A stretch of 10,064 nt of DNA, taken from NCBI GenBank assembly GCA_937915915.1, contig CALGGN010000384.1:1-10064 (forward strand), read 5' to 3'. The notes beneath the pieces are model-generated. The model saw nothing but the letters and a program-made list of their open reading frames with translations, ran no database searches and was not told where the DNA came from. Below are positions 1-7,205 of this stretch, piece by piece; the first letter of the stretch is position 1; every line of letters begins with the position of its first letter. Made by a program: the position numbers and the translations under genes. Source of the stretch: an uncultured Selenomonas sp. (GTDB lineage: Bacteria; Bacillota; Negativicutes; Selenomonadales; Selenomonadaceae).

Positions 1-2
1 CC

Positions 3-155
3 TATGTCGTCATCGGCAAGAGCACCGTGTCCGGCGCAGTCTGTATCGACAGCAATCACCGCGAGGGCTGCCGCATCCTCACGCAGTATCTGATGATGCC
101 CGCCGGGAGCGGTCAGCGGCGCGTCGGGCTGCTCCTCGGGAGCATGGAGCATATG
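3..155 (+). other. LacI/GalR-type regulator effector-domain fragment fused to tolC
   Basis: Read in the tolC frame, this stretch gives YVVIGKSTVSGAVCID, then HREGCRILTQYLM, then QRRVGLLLGSMEHMV. The order matches the periplasmic-binding-protein-like domain of LacI/GalR regulators: a strand ending in VVIGK or VVID, a V-x-x-D-N-x-x-x-G helix with YL at its end, then G-H-R-R-I-x-x-I-x-G. Nothing in a TolC N-terminus looks like this; a Sec signal peptide and a first periplasmic helix are expected there. The switch to TolC falls near the MVNQ codons (about 150-165). The DNA-binding domain, if present, would lie upstream of the window. The family call rests on motif recall alone. Confidence 0.6.
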
Positions 156-1454
156 GTCAATCAGGCGCGCTATGACGTGAACAGCGCGGATCTGACCCTG
201 GAAAATACGCTCCAGACGGTGCGGGCGACGACGATGCAGTACTACTACAACGTGCTGAATTACCGCAATATGGTGGAGGTCGAGGAACAGCAGGTACGCA
301 ACTACCAGATGCATCTGGCCAATGTCAATGCGCAGTATCGCGTGGGAACGGTGGCGAAGTCTGATGTGCTCACGACGGAAGTGTATCTGGCGAATGCCCA
401 AAAGGCTCTTGTGGATGCGCTGAACAACTATAACGTCGCGATTGCGACGTTGAACCGTTATATCGGGCTTCCAACGGATACGATGCTCAATTTGAAGGAT
501 CAGCTCGCTTACACGAAATACGATTTGAATTTGGATGATTGTACCCTATACGCGCTGGACAACCGTCCGGATGTGATGTCGGCAGACTATGCGGTGAAGA
601 AGGCAGAGGCCACCATGGAGGCGGACAAGGCGGGATGGCGCCCGTCTGTGGCTGCGGCTCTTTCCACGGGGCGCGGGGACAGCTGGTACGGATCTAACGC
701 AAACGATCACGCGAACGCGGATATTTGGACCGCAGGCCTCACGATGAACTGGAATATCTTCGATAACGGCGTGACATCTGCCACCGTGGACTCTGACAAG
801 GCCAAAATGCGCAGGGCAGAGGAAGCGGCTGCATCGGCGCGTGAGGTCGCGCAGCTGGAGGTGCGCTCTGCTTATCTGAGCTTGCAGGCAGCAGAAACGA
901 CCATCGAGACGACACAGGTGGCGGTCAGCAAGGCAGAGGAAGACTATAAGATCGCGCAGGCTCGCTACAGTGCAGGTGTGGATACGAACCTTGCCGTTAT
1001 GGACGCTGAGAAAAAGCTGACGGAGGCGCGTCAGAACTACTATTCTTCCCTCTACAACTACAATGTGAGCAAGGCACAGCTGGACAAGGCCATGGGAATT
1101 CCGGTCCTGCTGGATGTGCCGCGCTATGTAGCGGCGGAGCAGGAGGGCAAGAGCCCGGCAAAGGCGCATGAGACAGCGGCGCTGACGGAGGCGCAGAAAG
1201 CTATGCCGAAGGCAGAAGAAGCCGCTCCGGCCATCCTGATCGAGAAGGCAGAGGTAGCGCGCATGATTGAGCAGGCCAAGGCAGAGAAAGCCAAAAAGGC
1301 GGAGGACGCAGGCAGGACGGCTGTACAGAAGCCGCCTGTGAAGGAAGAAAAACAGCAGACAAAGACAGAAACGGGGACTGCGGCGGAGATGCAGACGCTG
1401 TCAGAACAGGTCGCGGAGTCCCAGGCTGAGGTCGCGCAGGAGCTTGCAAGTTAA
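3..1454 (+). CDS. tolC: TolC-family outer-membrane efflux protein, N-terminus replaced (apparent chimera), 5' partial
   Basis: From about base 153 to the stop this encodes a TolC/OEP-family channel, the outer-membrane trimer that serves as exit duct for tripartite efflux pumps and type I secretion. The frame is open to the left edge; the first in-window start is GTG at 27, and the numbering here counts from it. Residues from about 43 on are TolC-like. The tandem duplication typical of the family is visible: YRVGTVAKSDVL (104-115) leading to a helix ending IGLP, and YSAGVDTNLAVM (314-325) leading to a helix ending MGIP. A strand segment, LTMNWNIFDNGV, lies at 238-249. Residues ~362-475 form an Ala/Glu/Lys-rich tail, longer than is usual. 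The signal peptide and first helix are missing; the upstream ~50 codons look like a LacI-type regulator instead. tamB follows 42 bases downstream, probably in the same operon. The TolC assignment is strong; the fused start is doubtful. Confidence 0.85.
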   Translation, partial: YVVIGKSTVSGAVCIDSNHREGCRILTQYLMMPAGSGQRRVGLLLGSMEHMVNQARYDVNSADLTLENTLQTVRATTMQYYYNVLNYRNMVEVEEQQVRNYQMHLANVNAQYRVGTVAKSDVLTTEVYLANAQKALVDALNNYNVAIATLNRYIGLPTDTMLNLKDQLAYTKYDLNLDDCTLYALDNRPDVMSADYAVKKAEATMEADKAGWRPSVAAALSTGRGDSWYGSNANDHANADIWTAGLTMNWNIFDNGVTSATVDSDKAKMRRAEEAAASAREVAQLEVRSAYLSLQAAETTIETTQVAVSKAEEDYKIAQARYSAGVDTNLAVMDAEKKLTEARQNYYSSLYNYNVSKAQLDKAMGIPVLLDVPRYVAAEQEGKSPAKAHETAALTEAQKAMPKAEEAAPAILIEKAEVARMIEQAKAEKAKKAEDAGRTAVQKPPVKEEKQQTKTETGTAAEMQTLSEQVAESQAEVAQELAS

Positions 1455-1496
1455 TGGAGGCAACTGTGGATTGACCATCATCGTCGGAGGTTTCGG

Positions 1497-4400
1497 ATGA
1501 AAGGCAGAACAGCAGGTATTGCGGCAGGCATTCTCTTTGGGATTGCCCTGCTCGCCATGACAGGTTTGTGGTACTTTCTGCAGCAGCGGGAGGCACTGTT
1601 CCGGCAGGCGGGGCAGACTGCCTCCGTCATGGCTGCGGAAGCATTGGGGACGGAATTGTCTGTCGGCAGTATCGCTGTGGATTCACTGGACGAGCTCACG
1701 ATCAAGGATGTTGTTCTCTATGATAAGCAGGCGGAATGCATTGCGCGTGTCCGGGAGGCGCAGGTGCATGTCCGCCTGCTTTCTGCGCTTCAGGAGCCTG
1801 CCGCGGCAGTGGACGAGATCGTTGTGCGGGGCGCGGAGGGCTATCTGGAGCAGCGGGGAGATGGAAGCTGGAACGTGGAAGACATCACGACTTCAGATGA
1901 CAGCGAAAGCGCGTTCCGGGGGAAGATCCGCATCGAGGACAGCCAGCTGACCGGCAGGATGCAGGGCAAAGAAGTGAAGCTTTCGGAGGTCAATGGCACG
2001 CTGGATCTGTCCTCCTATCCTGCGATCCGGACGAATTTCGCAGCGGTCAGCGGGGGAACGCCCATTGAAGGTTCGGGAACGCTTTCCTCGGATCGTCAGA
2101 TCTTGAATATCGAGCTTGGTGCGGCGGACCTTATGGAGTATATCGGGCTTCTGCCAAAGGATTTTCTGCCGGAGGGCGTGGAGATCCGGGCAGGCAAGCT
2201 GGTCTATGCCAAGGCTGCCATCCTGCGGCAGTATGACACCCTGAGCTTCAGCGGCGAAGCTGCCTATGAGGCAGGCCAGGTGAAGGTGCTGGATACAGTC
2301 GTGGAGAATATCCATGGTTTTGCATCCTTTACGGATGCGGAGATCCTGCTTTCTGCCCATGCGGAGGCAAATGCGCAGAAGGCGTATGCCCATGGCAAGA
2401 TCCGCATCGACTTGCCGGATCCGCAGCTGGATCTGAAGGTATCCTCGGATTCTTTTGCCCCCCATGAGGTGCTGGCCGCTGTTCCCCTTGAGGGTGCGGC
2501 TGCTTTTGAGTCGCATGTCACGGGAACGGCCGCGTCCCCCGTGGTGGACGGCACCGTGCGCTCGGATCGGATGAGCGCATATGGAGTGGCTGCCGAGCAA
2601 ATTTCGGCGCGTGTGCACTATGCCGACAACATGGTCCAGCTCTCCGAGATGAAAGCGAATCTTCTGGGAGGCTCTGTGTCCGGTGATGCGGAGATACTGG
2701 CAAAGGATCTGGCCTATACCGCGCACGTGAAAGCAGAGGGCTTGGATACGTCAAAGCTGGGGGCATTTTTGCCCGCTGCCGAAGGTGTGACGGGGCGGCT
2801 GACGGCAGATCTTGGCATCCATGGACGGGATACGCATTGGGAGGAAATGCAGGTCTATGGCAGCGCATCCGTGGCAGACGGCTCCTACCGTGATCTGCCG
2901 ATTGAGGGCTTGGACACCTCCTTTTTCTTGACGCGGGATGAAGCCAAAATCGACTACTTGAGTCTGCAGATGCCGAACCGGAGCAGTATCGGGCTGGAGG
3001 GAAGCATCAGGATCGAGCAGGATCTCGATCTGGCTTTTTACGGTGGGCATGTGGACCTGTCCCTGCTTTCCAAGCTCATTCCCCAAGCGGATATGAGCGG
3101 CCTTTCGGATTTTCAGGGAAGCGTCAAGGGTGTGCTGTCGAATCCGCAGGTCGATATCAAGTTTTCCGCGCTGCATGGCACTTTGTTCAAGCAGCCTTTT
3201 GACAGCTTGAAGGCACAGGCCTCCGGCAGCTTGGATGGCATAGGTATTGATGATTTCCAGATGGAGCGGAACGGAAAGAACGTATGGCAGGTGCAGGGAG
3301 CGGTCGGTTTTGTCGGCGAGAAAAAAATCCGCCTGCGGATCGACACCGTGGGAGCCAGAATGGAGGACATCGTGGCACTTGCGGCTCCCGGGCAGAAGTT
3401 TACGGGCAACGTGGATAATGTCATCACGATCACCGGCACGCTGGACGAGCCGCATGTCGTGGGTTATATCCACTTCACGCGCGGAAGCTATAACGGCATG
3501 CTGATCTCCGGCATGGACGGCGATTATTTCATGGAGGGGAATGACCTGCGGCTGCAGGACTTTCACATCTTCTCACCCATGGTGGACATGGATGTGAACG
3601 GCATTCTGAATCGTGAGACCTTGGCGCTGGATATGAAGGTCGCGGCCAAAGAGGTCAATATGAAGCGGTTCCAGAGCAAGCTGCCCTACGAGGCCTCCGG
3701 GATCGGTACCTTTGCCGGAACCATCGGAGGGACGGTGGACGATCCGACTTTTTCCGGGCTTCTGGATGCGCCGGAGCTGATCCTGAATGGGGTCAGCATC
3801 CGAAATGTGCATGGAAAGCTCCAGTATGACCATGGCAATCTTTATCTGAAGGAATTCGGCTTCTTGCAGGGAGAGGGGGCCTATGGACTAGAAAGCGTTT
3901 TCCATACGAATACGGAAGCCATTGACGGCATGGTCGCGGTCACGGACGCGGAGATCAGCGAGCTTTGCGCGTTGATGAACCAAGGAGAGATACCGCTTTC
4001 GGGCAAACTGAGCAGCACCATCGATCTGGGAGGGACACTGTCCAATCCGAACCTGCACGTGGTGGGAGAGATTCCTCAGGGCACTCTGGCGGGACATGAT
4101 ATCCACGCGGTAACGCTGGATCTGAATCTGCTCAACCACGTTGTCTATATCAATCGGTTCTCGGGTCTGCAGGGAGCATCCGGCCTTTTGAATGTCTCCG
4201 GCAACGTGGATTTGAACGGCCCGATGGATGCCCATGTTTCGGCGAAGGGAATCGAGATGGGGCTGTTGACAAGCGCTGCAGGGTCAACGGCAGATGTGAT
4301 CGGCACCGTGGACATGGAGGCGGCGATCGGAGGATACCTTTCCAATCCGTCTGCCCATGTGGCAGTGACTGCCTTCCAAGGGGGCGTCAAGGGCGCGACC

Positions 4401-5828
4401 TTTGATCAGTTGCAGGGAAATCTGGAGCTGAAGAACGGACTGATCGATGTCAAGCAGATGGTCGTGCAGAAACAGGTGCTGGACCAGCAGTACCGGGCCA
4501 GCGCTTTCGGCATCGTGCCGCTCCGGGCATTGACGGCGAAGAGCACGGAGGAATTGAATGGTTATGAACAAATCAAGCTGCACCTTGAGCTGAACGATGC
4601 CGACATGAGCCTGCTGCCGGTTTTTTCGCCGCAGGTGGAATGGGCGCTGGGGAAGACGGATGGGAGCATGGAGATCACGGGCACCCTTGCGCACCCGAGG
4701 TTCAACGGCAGCTTCGGGATTCCCGACGGCAGCGTGAAACTGCGGGCGCTGGAAAAACCGGTGGAGCATATCAAGGTGAAGGCTGTCTTTGCCGATGGCA
4801 AGATGGTGCTGGAGGAGTGCACGGGATATCTCGGAAAGGGGCAGTACCGTTTGGCGGGAAGCATGGGATTGAACGGACTGACGCCCGTGGACTATGATTT
4901 TTCCCTGCTTGCGGATGCATTGGACATCCAGAGCGAGGCCTACCGCGGGCCGCTCAATGTGGAGCTGCATCTGAAGGAAGGCGAATTCTTCCAGCGGCGC
5001 CTGCCGAAACTGTCGGGACATATCAATCTGGATGACTGCGTGATTTCGGCATTGAGCGCTCCTGACTCGGAAGGGGAGATGCCGGACGTGATTCTGGATC
5101 TTGCCCTGAATCTGGGGGACAATGTGCATTTCTACAATGCGTATGCCTATGATATGTATGTATCCGGCTCTGCACGCTTTGAGGGCACCACGAGGCATCC
5201 GAAGCCGTCCGGCACATTGTCGGCGAAGCGCGGCGCAACGGTTAATTTTATGAAGACTGTGTTTCGTGTCTATGAGGGCGAGCTGTATTTCAATCAGGTC
5301 GGTTCCTTTTTGCCCAGCGTGAACTTTTTGGCGGAATCGCGGCTGAATCAGACGACGGTCACCCTGTCCCTGAAAGGCCCTCTGGACAAGATGGAGAAGC
5401 GCCTGAGCTCGAATCCCGAGATGAGCGAGACGGAAATATTGAAGCTCCTGACCTTGCGGGAGGCCTATCACGAGGGGAAGAGCATGGATGCCACGGACCT
5501 TTTGATGGCAGGGCTTCAGATGAGCGTGCTTTCGGAAGTGGAGAGCGCCGTGCGCAAAGTGTTCTATCTGGATCAGTTTACCATTGCCCGGGGAAGCGGT
5601 GCGGCATTCGAGCATCGTCAGGAGGGCGAGCGGACAGAGAAGGTTTACCACGTTACCATCGGAAAATATGTCAGCAACAAAGTGATGCTGCGGTACACGC
5701 AAGAAATCGGCGGCGAGCGGATCACCCGCTACGGTGTGATGTATGACCTGAACGATCATATTGGGCTGACCGTGGAGCGACAGGGCAAAGCCAATATCGT
5801 CGGCATGGAAGCGCGGATGAAATTTTGA
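1497..5828 (+). CDS. tamB: TamB-family (DUF490) translocation and assembly module protein
   Basis: This 1443-residue protein is most likely TamB, an inner-membrane-anchored periplasmic protein that forms a long hydrophobic beta-groove and works with an Omp85 partner in outer-membrane biogenesis (barrel assembly and/or lipid transfer). One N-terminal membrane anchor is seen (about residues 5-28, AGILFGIALLAMTGLWYFL), then an AsmA-like start, then a very long beta-rich region. A G-T-x-x-x-P motif recurs about every 100 residues (343, 443 degenerate, 545, 647, 745, 846, 946, then 1062 and 1230). The C-terminal ~200 residues carry the DUF490 hallmark SSNPEMSETEILKLL (about 1302-1316), and the protein ends in beta-strands with a terminal Phe. 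ATG 1497 is supported by CGGAGG at 1485-1490, six bases upstream. Length fits the family (roughly 1,250-1,500). It follows tolC by 42 bases and precedes the sigma gene by 29. The family call is firm; the partner is inferred. Confidence 0.9.
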   Translation: MKGRTAGIAAGILFGIALLAMTGLWYFLQQREALFRQAGQTASVMAAEALGTELSVGSIAVDSLDELTIKDVVLYDKQAECIARVREAQVHVRLLSALQEPAAAVDEIVVRGAEGYLEQRGDGSWNVEDITTSDDSESAFRGKIRIEDSQLTGRMQGKEVKLSEVNGTLDLSSYPAIRTNFAAVSGGTPIEGSGTLSSDRQILNIELGAADLMEYIGLLPKDFLPEGVEIRAGKLVYAKAAILRQYDTLSFSGEAAYEAGQVKVLDTVVENIHGFASFTDAEILLSAHAEANAQKAYAHGKIRIDLPDPQLDLKVSSDSFAPHEVLAAVPLEGAAAFESHVTGTAASPVVDGTVRSDRMSAYGVAAEQISARVHYADNMVQLSEMKANLLGGSVSGDAEILAKDLAYTAHVKAEGLDTSKLGAFLPAAEGVTGRLTADLGIHGRDTHWEEMQVYGSASVADGSYRDLPIEGLDTSFFLTRDEAKIDYLSLQMPNRSSIGLEGSIRIEQDLDLAFYGGHVDLSLLSKLIPQADMSGLSDFQGSVKGVLSNPQVDIKFSALHGTLFKQPFDSLKAQASGSLDGIGIDDFQMERNGKNVWQVQGAVGFVGEKKIRLRIDTVGARMEDIVALAAPGQKFTGNVDNVITITGTLDEPHVVGYIHFTRGSYNGMLISGMDGDYFMEGNDLRLQDFHIFSPMVDMDVNGILNRETLALDMKVAAKEVNMKRFQSKLPYEASGIGTFAGTIGGTVDDPTFSGLLDAPELILNGVSIRNVHGKLQYDHGNLYLKEFGFLQGEGAYGLESVFHTNTEAIDGMVAVTDAEISELCALMNQGEIPLSGKLSSTIDLGGTLSNPNLHVVGEIPQGTLAGHDIHAVTLDLNLLNHVVYINRFSGLQGASGLLNVSGNVDLNGPMDAHVSAKGIEMGLLTSAAGSTADVIGTVDMEAAIGGYLSNPSAHVAVTAFQGGVKGATFDQLQGNLELKNGLIDVKQMVVQKQVLDQQYRASAFGIVPLRALTAKSTEELNGYEQIKLHLELNDADMSLLPVFSPQVEWALGKTDGSMEITGTLAHPRFNGSFGIPDGSVKLRALEKPVEHIKVKAVFADGKMVLEECTGYLGKGQYRLAGSMGLNGLTPVDYDFSLLADALDIQSEAYRGPLNVELHLKEGEFFQRRLPKLSGHINLDDCVISALSAPDSEGEMPDVILDLALNLGDNVHFYNAYAYDMYVSGSARFEGTTRHPKPSGTLSAKRGATVNFMKTVFRVYEGELYFNQVGSFLPSVNFLAESRLNQTTVTLSLKGPLDKMEKRLSSNPEMSETEILKLLTLREAYHEGKSMDATDLLMAGLQMSVLSEVESAVRKVFYLDQFTIARGSGAAFEHRQEGERTEKVYHVTIGKYVSNKVMLRYTQEIGGERITRYGVMYDLNDHIGLTVERQGKANIVGMEARMKF

Positions 5829-5844
5829 TGCGAAGCGGGCGTAT

Positions 5845-5853
5845 GGGAGGTGA
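5845..5853 (+). promoter_or_regulatory. Ribosome binding site that sets the GTG start of the sigma factor gene
   Basis: GGGAGGTGA lies here, with seven bases between GGAGG and the GTG at 5858. Competing in-frame starts are TTG 5825 (overlapping the tamB stop), ATG 5828 and ATG 5843, all upstream of this site, and ATG 5864, 13 bases after GGAGG. The spacing therefore favours GTG 5858. Confidence 0.7.
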
Positions 5854-5857
5854 GTTT

Positions 5858-6490
5858 GTGCATATGGAGGAATATCTCCGGGAGCTGAGCCATGTCAAGC
5901 TCTTGGAGCCGGAAGAGGAACAAGGGCTTTGGCTCAGGTATCGGCAGCAGAAGGACGAGGAAGCGCGCAGGCTCATCATCGAGTCCTATCAGCCGCTGGT
6001 CTTTCGGACAGCCCTGCCCTACCGGACGATGGAAAATATCATGGATGTGATCCAGGAGGGCACGGTAGGGCTCATTGAGGCAGTCGAGGGCTTTGACCCG
6101 TCACGGAGGGTGGCGTTCAGCCTTTATGCGGTGCATCGCATCCGTGGGCGGATGCTCGACTTCCTCGGGAAAGAGCATGCGGCGGATACGCCCTGCATGG
6201 ACGCGCAGTATGGAGAGATGGGCCTCACATGGAAGGAATGTCTGGTCGATGAGGGCCCCTCAGTGCAGGAGCAGGCAGAGATGGATGAGCTTGCCGGACG
6301 GCTGCGCCAGGCCATGGAGCGCCTGCCGGGGAAGGAGCGCGCCGTGCTGGAGGATATCTATCTGAAGAGCGGAAAAGTCACGGATGCGGCGGATCGTCTG
6401 CAGGTCAGCGCCGCCCACGTCTATCGCCTCCAGAAAACGGGCATACGCAGGATTCGGGGGATGCTGTCGAAATTTATCCGGTATTGGTGA
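5858..6490 (+). CDS. Sigma-70 family RNA polymerase sigma factor (compact, FliA/SigB-like region 2)
   Basis: This encodes a 210-residue alternative sigma factor, which would direct RNA polymerase to a specific promoter class. Region 2 spans about residues 4-103. It includes the region 2.2 core VIQEGTVGLIEAVEGFDPSR (64-83), then FSLYAVHRIRGRMLDFL (87-103), where RIRGxMLDxL resembles FliA/SigB-type region 2.4 more than the housekeeping WWIRQAI. Region 4 is at about 147-206, with LPGKERAVLEDIYL, then a helix-turn-helix, TDAADRLQVSAAHVYRLQ (175-192). The segment between (104-146) shows no recognisable region 3, so the protein is shorter than FliA (about 240). GTG 5858 was chosen because GGGAGGTGA lies just upstream. 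The gene starts 29 bases after tamB and is probably cotranscribed with it. It is not ECF-sized and lacks region 1.1 and the housekeeping signature. The family call is firm; the regulon is unknown. Confidence 0.88.
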   Translation: MHMEEYLRELSHVKLLEPEEEQGLWLRYRQQKDEEARRLIIESYQPLVFRTALPYRTMENIMDVIQEGTVGLIEAVEGFDPSRRVAFSLYAVHRIRGRMLDFLGKEHAADTPCMDAQYGEMGLTWKECLVDEGPSVQEQAEMDELAGRLRQAMERLPGKERAVLEDIYLKSGKVTDAADRLQVSAAHVYRLQKTGIRRIRGMLSKFIRYW

Positions 6491-6498
6491 GAAATAGC

Positions 6499-6527
6499 TT
6501 GCCCTTTGGAGTGTCTTGCTATAAAAT
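6499..6527 (+). promoter_or_regulatory. Possible sigma-A-type promoter for the membrane protein gene
   Basis: TTGCCC (6499-6504) and TAAAAT (6522-6527) are separated by 17 bases and match the TTGACA/TATAAT consensus at 4 of 6 and 5 of 6 positions. They lie in a locally AT-rich gap just after the sigma gene stop (6490) and about 40 bases before the next start (6568). The position and 17-base spacing are right, but single matches like this arise by chance. A transcript from here could express the downstream membrane protein and Omp85 genes separately from tamB. Confidence 0.45.
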
Positions 6528-6550
6528 GTTAGGGAAACGCTGGTTCCTTA

Positions 6551-6560
6551 AGAGAGGGGG
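6551..6560 (+). promoter_or_regulatory. Ribosome binding site that sets the ATG 6568 start
   Basis: A purine run, AGAGAGGGGG, ends seven bases before ATG 6568. The frame is open back to TTG 6484, which overlaps the sigma gene, but that longer start would place the candidate promoter inside the coding region and has no comparable Shine-Dalgarno sequence. ATG 6568 is therefore preferred. Confidence 0.6.
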
Positions 6561-6567
6561 CTGCGGG

Positions 6568-7161
6568 ATGCAGGATCGGAGAAACAGGCTTCGCGAGCAT
6601 ATCCGCGCCGCAAGGGAATGGCTCGGACAGGCAGAGCATTCGCTGCAGCATGAAAAAGATGTGCAGGGCGATTTGAAGCTGATGCTTGCAAAGGCAGAGC
6701 TGAAGCGTGCGGAGAAAGCCGGGAAGCAGGGGCGTGCCGGCGCTGTTTTTTTGCGTTTCGCTCCCCTGGTCGCGGCAGGTGCGATTGCCTTGGGCATGTT
6801 CTATTTCGCTTCGGGATGGAATGCCGAGCCGTCGGTTTTGCTTGAGCCGTCTGCTGTCACAGCGGTGCAGGAGCCGTTGCCGAAGGACGGACAGACGCGG
6901 CAATCCGTTGACAAAGCTGCGTCCGAGGCGGCCGTACCGCAGCCGGCGGAGACCGATGCGCCTTTGCAGATGGGGGAAATGCAGTCCCCGCCTGCAGCGG
7001 AACCCGTCCTGCCGGAAGCGTCTGCATGGCAAGCAGAGCCTGAAGCTGCGCCGCAGCAGGCGGAGCCGGAACAGGTGCCTGCAGGGCGAAGTGGCATCCC
7101 GTCCAGGGATATGCAGCAGCTCATGCAGTCTGCCGGTCAGATCCTGCGTGCGCAGGAATAA
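6568..7161 (+). CDS. Single-pass membrane protein of unknown function, charged N-terminus and Pro/Glu/Ala-rich periplasmic part
   Basis: I do not recognise a family for this 197-residue protein. Residues 1-57 are strongly charged and probably helical, rich in Arg, Lys, Glu and Ala (for example RLREHIRAAREWLGQAEHSL at 7-26), and could form a coiled coil. One membrane span follows at about 61-82 (LVAAGAIALGMFYFASGW). Residues 85-180 are low-complexity and rich in Pro, Glu, Ala and Gln, probably a disordered periplasmic spacer. The end, SRDMQQLMQSAGQILRAQE (179-197), could be a short helix. The positive charge before the span suggests an inside N-terminus. The gene lies between a sigma factor gene and an Omp85 gene, with a candidate promoter of its own. 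The topology would suit an anti-sigma factor or an envelope tether, but no zinc-binding HxxxCxxC anti-sigma motif or RsgI-like domain is visible. Function unknown. Confidence 0.75.
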   Translation: MQDRRNRLREHIRAAREWLGQAEHSLQHEKDVQGDLKLMLAKAELKRAEKAGKQGRAGAVFLRFAPLVAAGAIALGMFYFASGWNAEPSVLLEPSAVTAVQEPLPKDGQTRQSVDKAASEAAVPQPAETDAPLQMGEMQSPPAAEPVLPEASAWQAEPEAAPQQAEPEQVPAGRSGIPSRDMQQLMQSAGQILRAQE

Positions 7162-7191
7162 AAGAGAAATCATAGAAGGAATTTTCCCAAT

Positions 7192-7197
7192 AGGAGG
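7192..7197 (+). promoter_or_regulatory. Ribosome binding site for the TTG start of the Omp85 gene
   Basis: A perfect AGGAGG lies eight bases before TTG 7206. The TTG opens a canonical Sec signal peptide (MKKTTYRSIAYAIALAA). No in-frame ATG or GTG lies near enough to keep the signal peptide, so this strong site decides a rare start codon. Confidence 0.75.
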
Positions 7198-7205
7198 TTT
7201 GACCT

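Noticed and set aside
4284..5759. Long antisense open frame (491 codons) inside tamB
   Set aside because: Its translation is rich in His, Arg, Gln and Leu with no domain pattern, and it lies wholly opposite a clear TamB protein. Long antisense frames are expected from GC-rich codon bias.
6484..6567. TTG 6484 as the start of the membrane protein gene, overlapping the sigma gene
   Set aside because: It has no good ribosome binding site, adds an unlikely Cys/Phe-rich segment, and would cover the candidate promoter. ATG 6568 has a strong purine run in the right place.
7143..7156. Inverted repeat CCTGCG-TG-CGCAGG near the end of the membrane protein gene, as a terminator
   Set aside because: The loop would be only two bases, no T-run follows (AATAAAAGAG), and it lies inside coding sequence.
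7178..7187. Near-palindrome GGAATTTTCC before the bamA ribosome binding site, as an operator
   Set aside because: It is too short and isolated to distinguish from chance, and no second copy is seen in the window.
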